Shown here in pieces: positions 37,501 to 49,235 of a stretch of DNA of 64,000 nucleotides. The position numbers and the translations under genes were made by a program. Numbering within the stretch: position 1 is the stretch's first letter; each line of letters opens with the position of its first letter. Origin of the DNA: Sipunculus nudus (taxonomy: Eukaryota > Annelida > Sipuncula > Golfingiida > Sipunculidae); contig CM049321.1 in NCBI GenBank assembly GCA_026874595.1, forward strand, positions 24,456,479 to 24,520,478, given 5' to 3'. The notes beneath the pieces were generated by a model. That model was not told the origin of the DNA. It ran no database searches and worked only from the letters and a program-made list of their open reading frames with translations.

Positions 37501-39155
37501 TATACGTTGCACGCCATGGTGAACATCCCGTGTCGTTAAAAAGAATTACCAATGTTTAGTAATTTCCAACTGCATACCGATGGGGTCTGAAGTTTTACGG
37601 TTGACGTTTTATAATCATAACACTTAATATTTTACCCCTTTAGTCACTTTTAGTGTTGTCCACCAGATAGCGCCAGATTCAGTATCTGTCACAGTGTTTA
37701 CAGTATTGGTTAATTATTTTTGGCTTGTTTAACACATGGGCCAAACTATACTGCTATAAGCTGGACAAGAATGTGAAGAAATAACACCCTCCTTGTTTCC
37801 ATGGATCACCTTTAATTGAATATAAATCTGCATTATAAGAAATACAAGCCTCTGCCCTGAAGGGGTCCTAATTGTATTTGAATTCACTTATTCGTCCTTG
37901 TTTTTCCAGGTTCATCCGTCCAAGAGTGACTATACATTTGTGAATATTTCTTGATAATGATCCTAAATACGGGTTATGTGCCGAATCCACACCAACATCT
38001 GATGGATTCTTTATTGTACCATTCCCGAAATGCCCTAATAAATTCATGATATTCCATTAAGTTATGAAAACTCACAAATGATAAAATACTTCAGCTTGAC
38101 TGCAGCTGATCGATACCTGAAGGAGCATTATGTTTTCAGTTTACATTTGACAGCCAACGATTAAAATTTTATGCAAAGTTTTGTGTTTGCCAAAGCCAAC
38201 CATAGGCATCATCCCTTCCTTGAATGCGCCAATTATAGTGGTAAAATCCGTCTCAAGATGTCAGCACTATTGATCATTCTTTTCGAAAATAGGATAACAT
38301 GGGATATGACAGACATATTTGCAGTTCTTTCTGTAATTCTTTTATTAATAACTGTAATATTTAATTTAGATTTTTTTTTCACATTTTGTCGTTGTATTTT
38401 CTCATTTGGTATTTTTCAAGTGTTAACTTTTTTATCGCTGCATTCTACAATAATTTGAGTATTTTCGCATGGCAAAATAGTTAACTATGCCAATCCCCAT
38501 ATTTGCCATCAAACTCTCCCCGCAGATAGATACTCGCCTGGACGCTGTCCTCGGTGTCTTCCGTGTCTCATCCCCGCGCCTATATTGAAGTCTAAAAGGT
38601 TTCACTCATGTTATTCGTGTATGCGTGTGTGTCTTTCCGTTGGATATCTGAAGATCGATTTCAGAGATATTGATGAAATTTGAATGAAGAAGTGTGACCA
38701 TCAGATAAAGTATTTAATCCCTGTAAAATTTATTGTTGCAATATTTATTTCCAGTTTTAACATTTTTTTTTGTTTCAATGTTTTATTTGCTAACAAGGGG
38801 CAATCGGTTAATGGTTATCCTTAAAAATAAGCCCTGTTTACCTTTCGTATACTTATATTTGTCATTTATTCATGACGGACCCCAGTTTGATTTGAACTAC
38901 ATTGCAATAATTCTTAAAAAAAGTGCATTTTATTAAATGGTAGGATATGGGACCGCACAGCACAATGGTAATCTATGAATTAGCAAGAAGCTGTCAGCCT
39001 GTTAAGCTTGTTGTGATTTTTAAAGACCAATGTGGATAATGATATTCCGTTGAACAATATGAGGCTCGAAAGAACCTGTATTGACTTCTGATGGTACTTC
39101 AGAGAAAAGTTAACCATGCATTCTTACTCGATTTGTATGATAACAAATAAATGAT
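34591..39155. other. B-unit non-coding DNA, unit 3
   Basis: This includes segments shared with 9,000-10,700 (unit 1), 24,346-25,797 (unit 2) and 50,540-53,790 (unit 4). It holds a dispersed repeat at 36,045-36,400 and a (CA)n tract at 36,597-36,626. The open frames at 37,328-37,552 and 38,171-38,458 match nothing I recognise and are not conserved. I see no gene. Confidence 0.5.
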
Positions 39156-40015
39156 TGTTACGGAACCTGATATCAACAGATCATGTATGTGTGATGAACA
39201 TACATTTTGTAATGGAGGAAAAAAAATCAGATTCTGTAACACTAAGCAGCGTGAAATGTCTAGGGGAATGAATAAAGAAGTCAGTGGTTTTTTGTTAACA
39301 AATAACCATAATTTATTCTTAAAACAACCCTATCATTACAATACACTCAATCAATACAATTACACAGTACAGCAACTGTATAACAGAAAATGAGTATAAT
39401 CACACAGTCTAATAAACAAAGTGCATAGTACCTGGATACCACCACTGTCACAGAGATAACAAGTCCTTTATAACGTACAACCCAGATGAATAGCCCACAC
39501 AAATGTTCTCAGAGAATAACATTCTTATGTAAAGCTCTTGTAACAATCCAGAAAGTAAACTGAAGACCAAATAAGATTCGTCACAAATCCAGAAGAAATC
39601 TAAAGAAAATCTAGAATTGCCTCACTTATCGGAATAGGTCCCACAGACTGACATACACGCTTCTGTGTCCGCTGGAATATTCTCTCACCTCTCTCTCTCT
39701 CAGCTTTAAAACACAGTCTCTTTATATAACTTTTCACCTCCAGTCGAGAACCATCCACTTCTGGAACAATCTAAAGAACCTAACATAATAAACACGCTCA
39801 AAGAACATACTAGAACAAGAACGCTCTGTATCTACACTCAAGGGTTCAACCAATGCGGATAAAACCAAGCCTGCAACATCCGGCCAGGCGACGCCGCTAC
39901 AACACGAGCTACGCGTGGTACCAACCAAATGTCAACAACGCTAGGAACATTCCTGCGTACAATAAAAGAAAAACATGCAAGACCGCTGCACACAATAAAA
40001 GGGGCACCTGTAACA
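39156..40015 (-). mobile_element. Solo LTR, 860 bp, with 5-bp target duplication
   Basis: The ends are inverted TGTTAC...GTAACA, and ATGAT flanks both sides (39,151-39,155 and 40,016-40,020). The element is read on the minus strand: a TATA box (TTATATAAAG, about 39,720-39,730) lies in the U3 half and AATAAA at 39,317-39,312 in the second half. The paralogous site in unit 4 (54,595-54,625) is empty. There are no internal genes, so two LTRs probably recombined to leave one. It is the same family as 26,174-26,585. Confidence 0.9.
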
Positions 40016-42089
40016 ATGATATAGTTGTTATCAACTTTGTAAAACAGTGCTTCTATGTGCAAAGCTGAGGTCTCTATTAGTTTGCAGATTAGTCTCTAGA
40101 TGGCGGTAAGGTGAGAGGAGGGGTCGATTCTGTGGCAATATAGTTCGAGACAACAGCGTCTACTCGGAATCAGTAGGGCAGAGCTGATGAGATAAAGCAT
40201 TTAAACAATCAATGAATCTTGGTCGTTCTGAAGTCAGGACGCTTTCAAGAGGTGTGTGATACGGGTTGCATATAACGGCGGACCTGTCTTGCCTCTGAAG
40301 CTTGCTTTACCGGTTGAAACCTTGCCTTGTGTACCACCAACATGTTATGGATCCCGGGGAGACCAAATTCTTTCTTCTTACACCTTATATAAAGGATATT
40401 ATGTTTATAAACATAAAATACAGGTGAATTGAAAGGGACTGAGATTTAGTGTCCTTATTAGTGAGTTGTCCGCGTGAAGGGGTTTCACTGTGTATATGTA
40501 AATGTATAAATATACACATATGTGTATGATAGAGAGGGAGAAAGAGAGAGATAATGCTTTTATCATAACAAGTTGCCCTATAAATATCCGGGTTCACTAG
40601 GAAAACGGTACGACTTACATAAGGGCAATAAACATTTAGATAACAGACGTTATATCTGTCAATGTGGACGCGCAAACGGCCTGTTTCAAGGCTTGATCAA
40701 CGTGTCCCACTAAATCTAAATCTTCAGGACCTAACCAGCCCAGAAATAATAATGCACAGATCATGTGAGAGTTGTACATATACTAAGACCATTTGTATGT
40801 TATCCAAGAACCAAAGCGAAGAATAAGACTGAAGCCACAATCTGATTGGTGAAACTTTTCTCCATGGACAATTTCATGGGGTTTCATATTGATGTTTTCA
40901 TTGATAAAAATAATATTTGATATTTGGACATCAGTCAAGATTGAGGAACTTCCTGGATGTTTATGCAACTGGGGTTGCCAGGTATTCAAACAAGATATAA
41001 ATATACAAGATTTAGTTATACAAGTATTTAGACCATTTGTTTGTTACCACAAGAAGAATAAGGTTAAAGCAATATTTTGATCTATGAAGCTTATTGATGT
41101 TTAGTATTAACACTTTTTACACGGAGGTATTCTATGAGTTTTTCGCACCGACTTTTTTTTATAAATAGATGATACTTGATGTTTGAACATTAGTCACGAA
41201 CGAGGAACTTAATGCTTGTTTGTGCAATAGGAGTTGCCAAGTATTACGTCATGGTTGGAACAATAAGTTTCCACACAGGATTTAATTAAAAGTTCCTCTT
41301 CCAAGGTGCCCCGCGAGTGAGGTTACTCATTGTGCAGTGACTTCTTGGACAGGAGGTATAATGAAGAGATAACGGTTCATATTTCAACTGTTTACAATAT
41401 GTCCACTTAACAGTGTTAATTACTATATTTTGAATGAAAACAGCTTTAAGGGCAAGTGTTTGGGGATTCTCCGTGTACAGAACACCGCGACAGAGATTAA
41501 ACGGCATCAGTTCTTTAGGACATCATCCAGAGTGCCCAAATATAGTTAGTTTGCCGATGCTCATCAAACGTTCACTTAGAGAAAACTGAGTCTAAGACTA
41601 ATGGTATTATAAAGGTTGTTCTGGCACAAATGAGTTGAAAGGGTAAATAACAGAGGTGACATCTGTCTTTCGTAACTAGTTTTAGACGTATCCAATCATC
41701 CCTATTTTATGTGACGGTGCTGCCTTTCTATGGAACTTCTTTTCATCATTCTGAATGAAGAAATTACTGTGGCTCTAGCGATCGTTGGAGAGCAGTTCCA
41801 ATATAAGAATTCAATAAGGTTACTTCATGACCGAGAAGCCCTCAGTGCGTTTTGGAGAACAGCAGGTCAATTCGAACTTTATTAAAAGCTCAGCTTAAAG
41901 GAAAGCAGCCAAAGGGAGTTAAATAACGTCTTACTCAGCTGAAAAGGATATTTTGTGTTCGCTACATATGATACTTTTATATCTTATATGATTTTTTTTA
42001 TGAAATCCTCGGTAACTAGAGGTAGGTCTGCAGTCAGGTCCGGAGCTAAAAGCTGGGATTTAATTCAATGATATTTTTGAAGAATTAAA
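40016..42089. other. 5' flank of the B3 receptor
   Basis: This is homologous to 11,320-13,185 in unit 1, and its start to 54,625-54,750 in unit 4. It contains a decayed TRIM-LTR-like piece at 40,268-40,382. No gene is recognised. Confidence 0.5.
40268..40382 (+). mobile_element. Decayed relative of the TRIM terminal repeat
   Basis: It contains GCGGACCTGTCTTG, GAAGCTTGCTTTACC, then GTGTACCACCAACATG and a GATCCCGG block. The order is the same as in the terminal repeats at 14,509-14,911. Only one repeat is visible and the ends are lost. Confidence 0.5.
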
Positions 42090-42112
42090 GTTGAGTTTTA
42101 TTGTACATTCAG
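42090..42112 (+). other. Candidate 3' splice acceptor upstream of B3
   Basis: A T-rich run ends ATTCAG at 42,112, followed by TGAAAA. It is positionally conserved with 13,185-13,204. It implies a possible non-coding 5' exon upstream. Confidence 0.4.
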
Positions 42113-42118
42113 TGAAAA

Positions 42119-43222
42119 ATGAATATTGAAAAATATTTGGCGAATATGGATAATGGGACGATCATGACAGTGATTACCACAGAAATCTATTCCACGTCCA
42201 ACTTATATTTGACCGTTTTAACATCAACGAATTCCACCTACAGGGACATTCTGACCCCGGAGACAAGAAAGACCTACGTTGGGGTTTTCATCCTGGTTGG
42301 TGTGTTGATCATGGGTGGAAACCTGCCATTCATTCTGACGTACCTCTGTTCAAAGTCTCAAAGAATGAAAACAAACTCTACATTTTTTCTCGTCCATCTG
42401 TCTATCGCTGACTTTTTTGTTGGATTAAACTTGCCCTACGAGGCGTTGATAATCTCAGACACAAAGTACGAACAGATACTGAGCATGTGTATCGCACGGT
42501 ATCTGATGCAGATAACTCCGATGGTGGCTTCTGTATTATTGCTGTGTGTGGTCGCCGTGGACCGCTTTACTGCTGTCTGTGAACCCCTCCATTATCGCTC
42601 CCTAATAACAAGAAAGCGAGCACACTTGGTCGTCGCTGGCGTGTGGGGGATATCAATTCTATACGGCGTGGTACTGCCGGTACTTTTACTTTCAGACCGT
42701 AACACTGACGGGACTTTCACTTGCTGGCTGACCCTCATGTTTAAGTGGGAGTACTTTGGTACTGTTTTGATACCGTCGTTTTACATCGGTACCGTTCTCA
42801 TCGCTATCGTCTACGGACTTATGATAATCGTCTTTTTGCAGTACCAGAGGAGTCGAAGTGCGGCCTTACGAGATCTTCCACAGCAGTCAGAAGAACTGAA
42901 GAGCAAACACAAGAAAATGCGACAGGAAATCAAACTGGCCCAAACAAGTCTTATGGTGCTTGCATTGTTTTACATATGCTGGGGGCCATTTTTCGTGATT
43001 TTGTCCATTCAGACTTACGGGTTTTTACTTGCTGACGCCACCTGGGGGCGCTACCGTACCATGACCAGTGTAGTGGCCATGTCTAACTCATTTTTGGACG
43101 CTGTTATTTATCTGTGGCGTTTACCACATTATCGCGCCATTTTGAGACGTTTATGTGGCGCCACCGAGCGGTCTCAAGAATTATCTACAGGTTCTATGGA
43201 ACTGAGCGCCACGTCCAGATGA
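42119..43222 (+). CDS. B3: class A (rhodopsin-type) seven-helix receptor, orphan
   Basis: This is an intact 367-codon frame from the ATG at 42,119. The Met at codon 10 (42,146) corresponds to the B1 start and may be the real one. N-glycosylation sites lie before TM1. The sequence has GGN in TM1, LSIAD in TM2, CIARYLMQ in TM3 with Gln at 3.32, DRF (with Thr after it where others have Ile), CWGP in TM6 and DAVIY in TM7. The C-terminus is shorter than in B1 because an early TGA follows ATSR. It is the same divergent-pair partner of A3 as B1 is of A1. Predicted role: plasma-membrane G-protein-coupled receptor with unknown ligand. It lacks the A-like tract seen in B1, so it better represents the original B sequence. 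Confidence 0.93.
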   Translation: MNIEKYLANMDNGTIMTVITTEIYSTSNLYLTVLTSTNSTYRDILTPETRKTYVGVFILVGVLIMGGNLPFILTYLCSKSQRMKTNSTFFLVHLSIADFFVGLNLPYEALIISDTKYEQILSMCIARYLMQITPMVASVLLLCVVAVDRFTAVCEPLHYRSLITRKRAHLVVAGVWGISILYGVVLPVLLLSDRNTDGTFTCWLTLMFKWEYFGTVLIPSFYIGTVLIAIVYGLMIIVFLQYQRSRSAALRDLPQQSEELKSKHKKMRQEIKLAQTSLMVLALFYICWGPFFVILSIQTYGFLLADATWGRYRTMTSVVAMSNSFLDAVIYLWRLPHYRAILRRLCGATERSQELSTGSMELSATSR

Positions 43223-43291
43223 AGCAAACGTGATATCGTCGAAAGGAGGTAGACTTGGAAAACAAGAAAGTTAAAACTGTCAATTCAATTA

Positions 43292-43297
43292 AATAAA
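43292..43297 (+). terminator. Polyadenylation signal AATAAA for B3
   Basis: AATAAA lies 69 bp after the stop, within the block shared with the end of B1. Confidence 0.55.
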
Positions 43298-43379
43298 CCT
43301 GCCAAGAGAATGACAATCGCACAGGTTTGCATACTTTTTCTTAGATTCGGCAATTTCTAGTTCACATAAAGACACATGC

Positions 43380-44830
43380 ACCTGTACACTTAGCTGTAAG
43401 CCCCTAGAAAAGCCATAGACAAGCTATAGAAAATTCTTAGGGTCGCTTTTCGGGTATCATCCGGTAATTTTCTCAACAATATTTGTACGGGCGCCTTGCG
43501 GCGTAAGCCGTGACCTTACAGGCACCATGTGATAGCCTTACGTTCCCCATAGGGGCCATGTGAAAAGTCAAATGGCTACCGTGCACGGTCCGCATTGCTC
43601 TCTTGCGATGTAGATTTTGCCCGTTCGTTTTTATTACGGTGCCCTGAATTTGAATTGTCGGATACATGAACACAGCATTTTTCTGGGAAAATATCCAATT
43701 TGTCCAAGTGACCCAAATTAATTTAATAATATTGATCTGAAAAATAAAAATCATCATACTATATTGTTGTTATACGATTTGGTATACCTGTTTCATTTAT
43801 CCATGGAAAAATAAGACGGGGCGTGGACTTTAGGTTAAATGTCAAAGAAACTTTTCATATAATAATATAGTTATTAAACGCCCCTAAAATCATCAACAGT
43901 ATGATTCTCTTGTTTCATTTTGCTTTCCACCCCATCCACATCTTCGCAGCTTGATGTCTATACCTCGACCGGCCCTTTTCTTTCCGTTCCCTTTTTTTGC
44001 ATTTTTGCTTCACGCTGAACAAACGACTGTTGTCTAAAAACAGTTATACATAAAGCTGGAAATACCCTTGGAGTGGCCGCACGGTGCCAGCGATCGCCGG
44101 CCGCATGCCTGACGGTCACCGACCGGGCACCATTAGGTGTACTTGCTTCATGAATAGAACCTGCACAGTCACCTTACGGTTCCCGGACGGCCCCCTTAAG
44201 CCTAGGTCACAACCGGGATACGGTCTCCGTACGGCTTGTGAGTTGGGCTATACCGTCCGGTTGGCGACGACGGGTAACTGACATTAGCGCAAGCGCTTAA
44301 GTTTATGCGGCTGCCGGACGTCAGACAGTCACGTACGAGCTGCGTACAGGTAGCGTACAGTGGACGTACGGATGTCGAAGGATGCCCGTATAATTTTTAC
44401 GTCTACTTGGTTACCCAAGAGACATACGGTGTACCTGCGGATGTCGTTAAGGGGTCTTAGCAAGGTGAACTTTTCCGTGCGAATGCTGTAGGAATGAGGA
44501 AGACACCTTGCCGTTCTCGCACATTGGCCGCAATAGTATTACAGCGGTTACAAAAACCAAAGTGATCTACGGTGTGCGGTGACCGCAGCGGTTTGTGTTT
44601 AAGGCTTAAGTATTGCTGCGGTCTCAATAACGGTACGGTACTCTACGGTGTGCGGTGACCGTAGCGAGTTGTGACTGAAGCTTTACCAACAATGTTTCGG
44701 GGGTCAGCGTACGGTCGCCGTTGATTATTTCAGTTCAAACAACGTGGAATAAAAATTTACACGGTGACCGGACGGCCTCGAAAACCTACGGCAAACCGCC
44801 GGGTGGAAAAAAAACCCTGAAGCTCCCGGT
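43380..44830. repeat. CpG-rich compositionally foreign segment with GGTGACCG motifs
   Basis: In contrast to the AT-rich surroundings, this stretch is full of CpG and of GGTGACCG/CGGTCACCG and CGTACGG words (near 43,516, 44,113, 44,578, 44,653, 44,760). A ~76-bp tandem duplication starts CTACGGTGTGCGGTGACCG at 44,567 and 44,643. There are no long open frames. It has no counterpart in unit 1 after B1. It could be a repeat family or a regulatory CpG island; its ends are not defined. Confidence 0.5.
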
Positions 44831-45599
44831 GTATATGTGAGCTAGGCTTTAACAACAACTACTGCCCTTTCAGCTTCTTCAAATGGGCAGTCAATCACTC
44901 GCTGCCACATTTTCTTTCCTGTTTGGCACGTGTGTTGTGTCTACTAACGGCCTGTAGAGAAACAAGCTCATATATCTGCCACAGGAGTGTCAGAGTAACT
45001 TTTCAAAGGAGGCATTATCTATAGTCCAATAAAACATACCCGCTCATTCAAATAACTATAAGTAAAACAGGTGATCAGCAGGCAGGATTTAATATTTTGT
45101 CAGCCAGTCGTCGATTTCTAATTGGAGCCACATTAGAAAAAAATATTCGGCGTTATAGCTTATTATATTTATAATTACTGGAATTACACATACATATTTA
45201 GTTATATGTTTAGCACTGTATTTCATTTAAGAGTTTACTTGAAACAATCCATGGCATGTGACGTCATATACCAAATAATCTTGTAGTGAATTTTAAGATC
45301 GTATGAGTAGCAAACTGGCACTTTGCTATCTTTTATTTAATTAACAGAATAAAACTATTTGTCGTGTAGTGTTATAATCTTTGATGTGTCTCGAAGGAAT
45401 AGATGCTATAGATAAACGATCCGCCTGCGCGTGTGTTTATATGTTTGTGTTAGCCATAAATAAACATGTATGAAAGACAAACAGACACATCGTGCTTCAA
45501 AAGTCTAGTAACTGTACACGAGGTCATAAATCATACAGAAGTCATAGCACATATAGGCCTATAGAAACACAGTACTCAATTTCAAATGCCAATAGACTG
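44831..45599. other. Transition from unit 3 to unit 4
   Basis: Homology to unit 1 (1,140-1,640) and unit 2 (15,420-15,910) starts at about 45,115. Before that nothing is recognised. Confidence 0.5.
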
Positions 45600-45975
45600 G
45601 CCCACATCTCTTTGATGTCATCCCGATATGTCCCCATTTCACTCCGATGTGTCCCGATATCGGCCCGATGTGTCTAAATGTCACCCCGATGTGTCCCGAT
45701 TTGTACCGACGACACCCTCATGTGAACGGAAATGTTCTCACTCTACTCGTTTGGTCACTTGATGCATATATGGTTATGGAAACACGACAATATCGTGGTA
45801 ACAAAGCCGACACATCTTGAAACATCGACAGGTCATCTGGAGAGGTCGGAACACAGTCGAGTCACATCTGCCTATAACATCATATTAACGTCTGGTTAAC
45901 TTCGGGATGATATATACTCCCGACGATAACCTATGTCGGTACGATGCTTCCAGATGTGTCCCGATGTAACCCCCA
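45600..45975. repeat. CCGATGT-motif array, unit 4 copy
   Basis: Forward motifs lie at 45,615-45,705 and the inverted form at about 45,800-45,920. A further forward piece at 45,940-45,975 matches 16,720-16,760. Confidence 0.55.
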
Positions 45976-46080
45976 AGTAACCCCATTTCCAAAGTTTTCA
46001 GCATGACATAAATTTCCTATGAAAGAAAGACCAATGAAATTCAATTATCTACTCATGTCATGTTTTTCTTCAGTCTTTGT

Positions 46081-46580
46081 CTAACAGCACAACTCCTGAA
46101 TTACAACTACAATACGGGTAGTCGACGAGCGACTAGGTGTTACCGCAATATCACAGAGACATGGGCAAAGTAAGGCATGGAATGTTCCTGACATGACTTG
46201 ACTCAAATTTGTGGCATCCGTGATGCTAATTAAACTCCTCATATGTGCACTTTTTACCAAAACAGATCTACAGGTGGATACACCATGCAAGATTTCAGGC
46301 CGAGACACTAATGCCCTACTGAGAATAAGTGCATCAATGTATTCTATATAAACCAAAAAGAAGGTGGCGCCCCCTCTCTGGTCTACAACAAAGCTATTCC
46401 AGACGGATAAACATGCTACAAGTTCAGGCTGATACATCCATCCACGCCACAGATATGAGCGATTTTTTTCCAAAAGCAAAGAGCGCCACCAGTCTTTGTT
46501 AGGCACATCTACATAGGTAAACGAATAACCATGCCGGGCTTCGGTTAGATAGGTCCAAGGGTTTCAGAGGAGGTCTACGG
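46081..46580. other. Unit-4-specific segment of unknown origin
   Basis: No counterpart is seen in units 1-3. It contains loosely repeated phrases (around 46,255-46,300, 46,380-46,440 and 46,500-46,560), each mixing 'CCATGC' or 'ACATGC' and 'TTCAGGC'-like words. A 141-codon minus-strand open frame (46,081-46,506) matches no family I recognise. Probably a decayed repeat. Confidence 0.35.
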
Positions 46581-46602
46581 AAACGAAACGGTGTTCTGTG
46601 TG

Positions 46603-46605
<3 letters not shown>

Positions 46606-46644
<39 letters not shown>
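46606..46644. repeat. (GA)n microsatellite, unit 4
   Basis: The pure GA tract at the position of the other units' TA/GA blocks; the TA part is lost. Confidence 0.9.
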
Positions 46645-46649
<5 letters not shown>

Positions 46650-46889
46650 AAAATATCTCCATGACATAAACAATTTCCTTGCAATTGTCTTTGCAATATG
46701 TAATTCAGTTAATCCTTGTTTAATATCGCATTTAATACAAACGTTTTATTTCAATTTAACAGTATGAATATATATTGTTTCACGATAATAGCACCTAATA
46801 ATGTAATGGTTGAGTTTTTTTACAATATAAGTATTCTTCATCTGTCTTAGGCTCAAAACGAACGCAAACGAATAAGCCGTTATTTTGAA

Positions 46890-47352
46890 CAATATCCGTA
46901 TTGCTAATTAAAAAAAAAGCATTCTCTAGCTTCATTAAAATCAGCTGTACCCATCACGTGCGTGTTTTTTTTTTCATCTTATTTAGATCATACCCTCTGG
47001 TAAATCGTGTATCCCAAATATATGTCATGACAGTTCAACCTGAACGTTTTTTTTTTCATAACCTGGTGCGGCAACAGGATAAGTGGCTTCGGTATAATAC
47101 GTCATCATGTGCATTTCCAACGGCTATTTCGTCGTTATCAAGTGCGTTTGTATGAGCATGACGCAGCTGATGCCGAGGTGCTGATGTGTGTAAACAATAA
47201 ATTACTCGCTTCCGATGCACAGACATACCACACCGCTGTACGATTTGGCCAGTTGAGCAACCCGAGAGGGGTTAGGCGAAGTGATTATTTCTTAGATCTC
47301 AAGTGCTTCGTGAGAGCTTCGTATATTAGTAAATCTTTGCCCAACCAGATTA
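46890..47352 (-). repeat. Inverted and displaced block of the A unit
   Basis: Reverse-complemented, this matches 16,260-16,690 (and 1,970-2,340) of the other units, e.g. the ATAACCTGGTG...GGCAACAGGATA stretch. It lies between segments that correspond to ~5,710 and ~5,800, so it was both inverted and moved. The 148-codon plus-strand open frame at 47,109-47,555 crosses its edge and is not a gene. Confidence 0.7.
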
Positions 47353-48289
47353 ATTTTTTAAATGTTCATGAAGGAAAACGACTACGTGTTTTTGTATGTT
47401 TGCATTTGTATTTTCATATGAGAGAGATAAATAAATATCAGGTTATTCTTACAGAAACCCCTTTTTTTATCATTTCATGGTATAAATATAATGCAAAACA
47501 GACATGTTCCAACACTTTATCAGAGGCATACAAGGGCAAGGGTTTTTCTCAATAGTAGAAGTTATACTTTATTCCATAATCAGTGCTTATCAGGTCCGAT
47601 CTTCATGTATGCATATTCCGAAAAGAAATGCAAAACTATGCACTGACGCACTAACGACAGTCCACATACCTGGTATATTCGCATGTCGAGAACACCTCTG
47701 GAATACCTATTGAAATCTAAGATGTCTTTGGATGTATTATTCCAATATATCCTCTAAATAAATAGGTAGTGACCCATTAGGTGAGAGTTTTTACAGAACG
47801 AAATTAATGCAATTTACCACGTGTAGATGAGCTTAATTTTTGTCTGCTGTGTTCGAGTCAATGTCACAAGCTTAGCAGGTATCGTAACGTGGTAATGGGA
47901 AACATGCCAGAGGCCCTAGTAGAAAACTTAACATTTGAAGAGAGGTATAGTATTCACTTTATTCGTATGAGATATAACATAAAATTATCTAGATTGCTGT
48001 TTGAATGAGCCCCAACATTCAGTTTTAGTCGACGTCGACAGATATCGCTCATGTATTGGTTTCGATCGCTAAAGACCGGAGAACCAGATTTAGGTTTAGA
48101 AGAGTTCCAGTTTGACCAGCCCCGATCACACGCCTTTAATTACGATTAGGAAGCACCGAATACGCAAATGTATTCACACATCCACAGGAACATCTTATCT
48201 ACAAACTTAAATCTTGCAAGTGTTCAGTTGGCCATCTACTGGTGATTTGGATAACATTTCAGACTCAACGCTTAAATAATCTTGAATTA
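47353..48289. other. Remains of A-unit 3' flank, unit 4
   Basis: 47,360-47,525 matches ~5,800-6,050 and 47,940-48,290 matches ~6,070-6,660. The part between is unmatched. No gene is seen. Confidence 0.45.
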
Positions 48290-49235
48290 TATCAACTCTC
48301 GCTTGGTTTATACCTTGCTTCGGTTCCCATTGGACCATTAAAGACATTCGATCAGTCGAATGCTCTTTACCATAAAGGCCTGCTAATAAGGTACACGCAA
48401 TAAATATACGAAAACATCCGGCAATGAATTACATATCGCTACCTTAATTATCCTTGTACGGTAGCTTAGCCAAGCGGCATCACCAAAAAAAAGTATGTTT
48501 GTATTGAGAGTACAACAAAAATGGCCACTAGCATACGTAGAATAACCCTAACCCGATAAGACTGGTCTGGACCAGATTGATCTCCTGCCGCATTTTCCTG
48601 TGTATGGTCTTATGTCTTCTGCTTGTTATGGAAGATACCGTAAGGCCGCACTTCGGCTCCTCTGGTTCTACAGGAAGGCGATTATCATAAATCCGTAAAT
48701 AATAGCGATGAGAGCGGAACCGATGTAAAAAGACGGTATCATAACAGTACCAAAAGTACTCCCACTTAAACATGAGCGTCAGGGTCAAGTAAAAGTACCG
48801 GCAGTCCCACGCCATATTGAACTGATACCCCTCCCCCCCCCCCCCCCCCCCATTCGAGCAGCGACTGCGTGAGCGCGCTTTCTGGTTATAAGTGAGTGAT
48901 AATGGAGGGGTTCGCACGCACATGCTCCGTGTCTGGTCATATTTTATGTCGGAGATTATCATCGCTCCATATGGTGCGTTTAATCCAACAAAAAAATTCA
49001 GCGATTGACAAATGAACGAGGAAATATGTAGTTTGTTCTCAGTTTTCTTTTACTGGAGTAGTTTAGGATAAAAAGGCAATTTCCAACCATGATTAACATC
49101 CCCATAACAGCAAATGCCACGCCAACGAAATGCGGGCCTCAGACGAAAGGTTATCCAAGTAGGTTGCGTTGTTTTTTTTCCAACAATGCCCAACAGCTTG
49201 TTTCCGCTAACGTAATTTCCGGTGGTATTCATATT
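48290..49235 (-). pseudogene. A4: degraded class A GPCR pseudogene
   Basis: The N-terminus (MNTTGNYVSGNKLLGIVGK from 49,232) is like A2. The frame is then lost, and the TM2-TM3 region is shortened so that the DRF block is gone. A long poly-C run (48,833-48,850) disrupts TM4, and only pieces of TM5-TM7 can be followed in shifting frames. It is not functional. Confidence 0.85.

Larger units (their letters stand above)
26586..45110. repeat. Segmental duplication unit 3 (A3 + B3 GPCR pair)
   Basis: This unit starts within the segment equivalent to 2,058 of unit 1, so it is truncated on the left by the retroelement remnant. It is closest to unit 1: it shares the SINE at 27,172, the poly-C near 27,788, and A3 resembles A1. 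Unit-specific insertions are at 30,576-31,730 and 39,156-40,015. The right end is placed roughly, where unit 4 homology begins at about 45,115. Confidence 0.8.

Noticed and set aside
46081-46506. 141-codon minus-strand open frame
   Set aside because: No recognisable domain, loose internal repetition and no copy in the other units. Kept only as an unknown segment.
47109-47555. 148-codon plus-strand open frame
   Set aside because: It crosses the edge of an inverted block and joins unrelated pieces of the unit.
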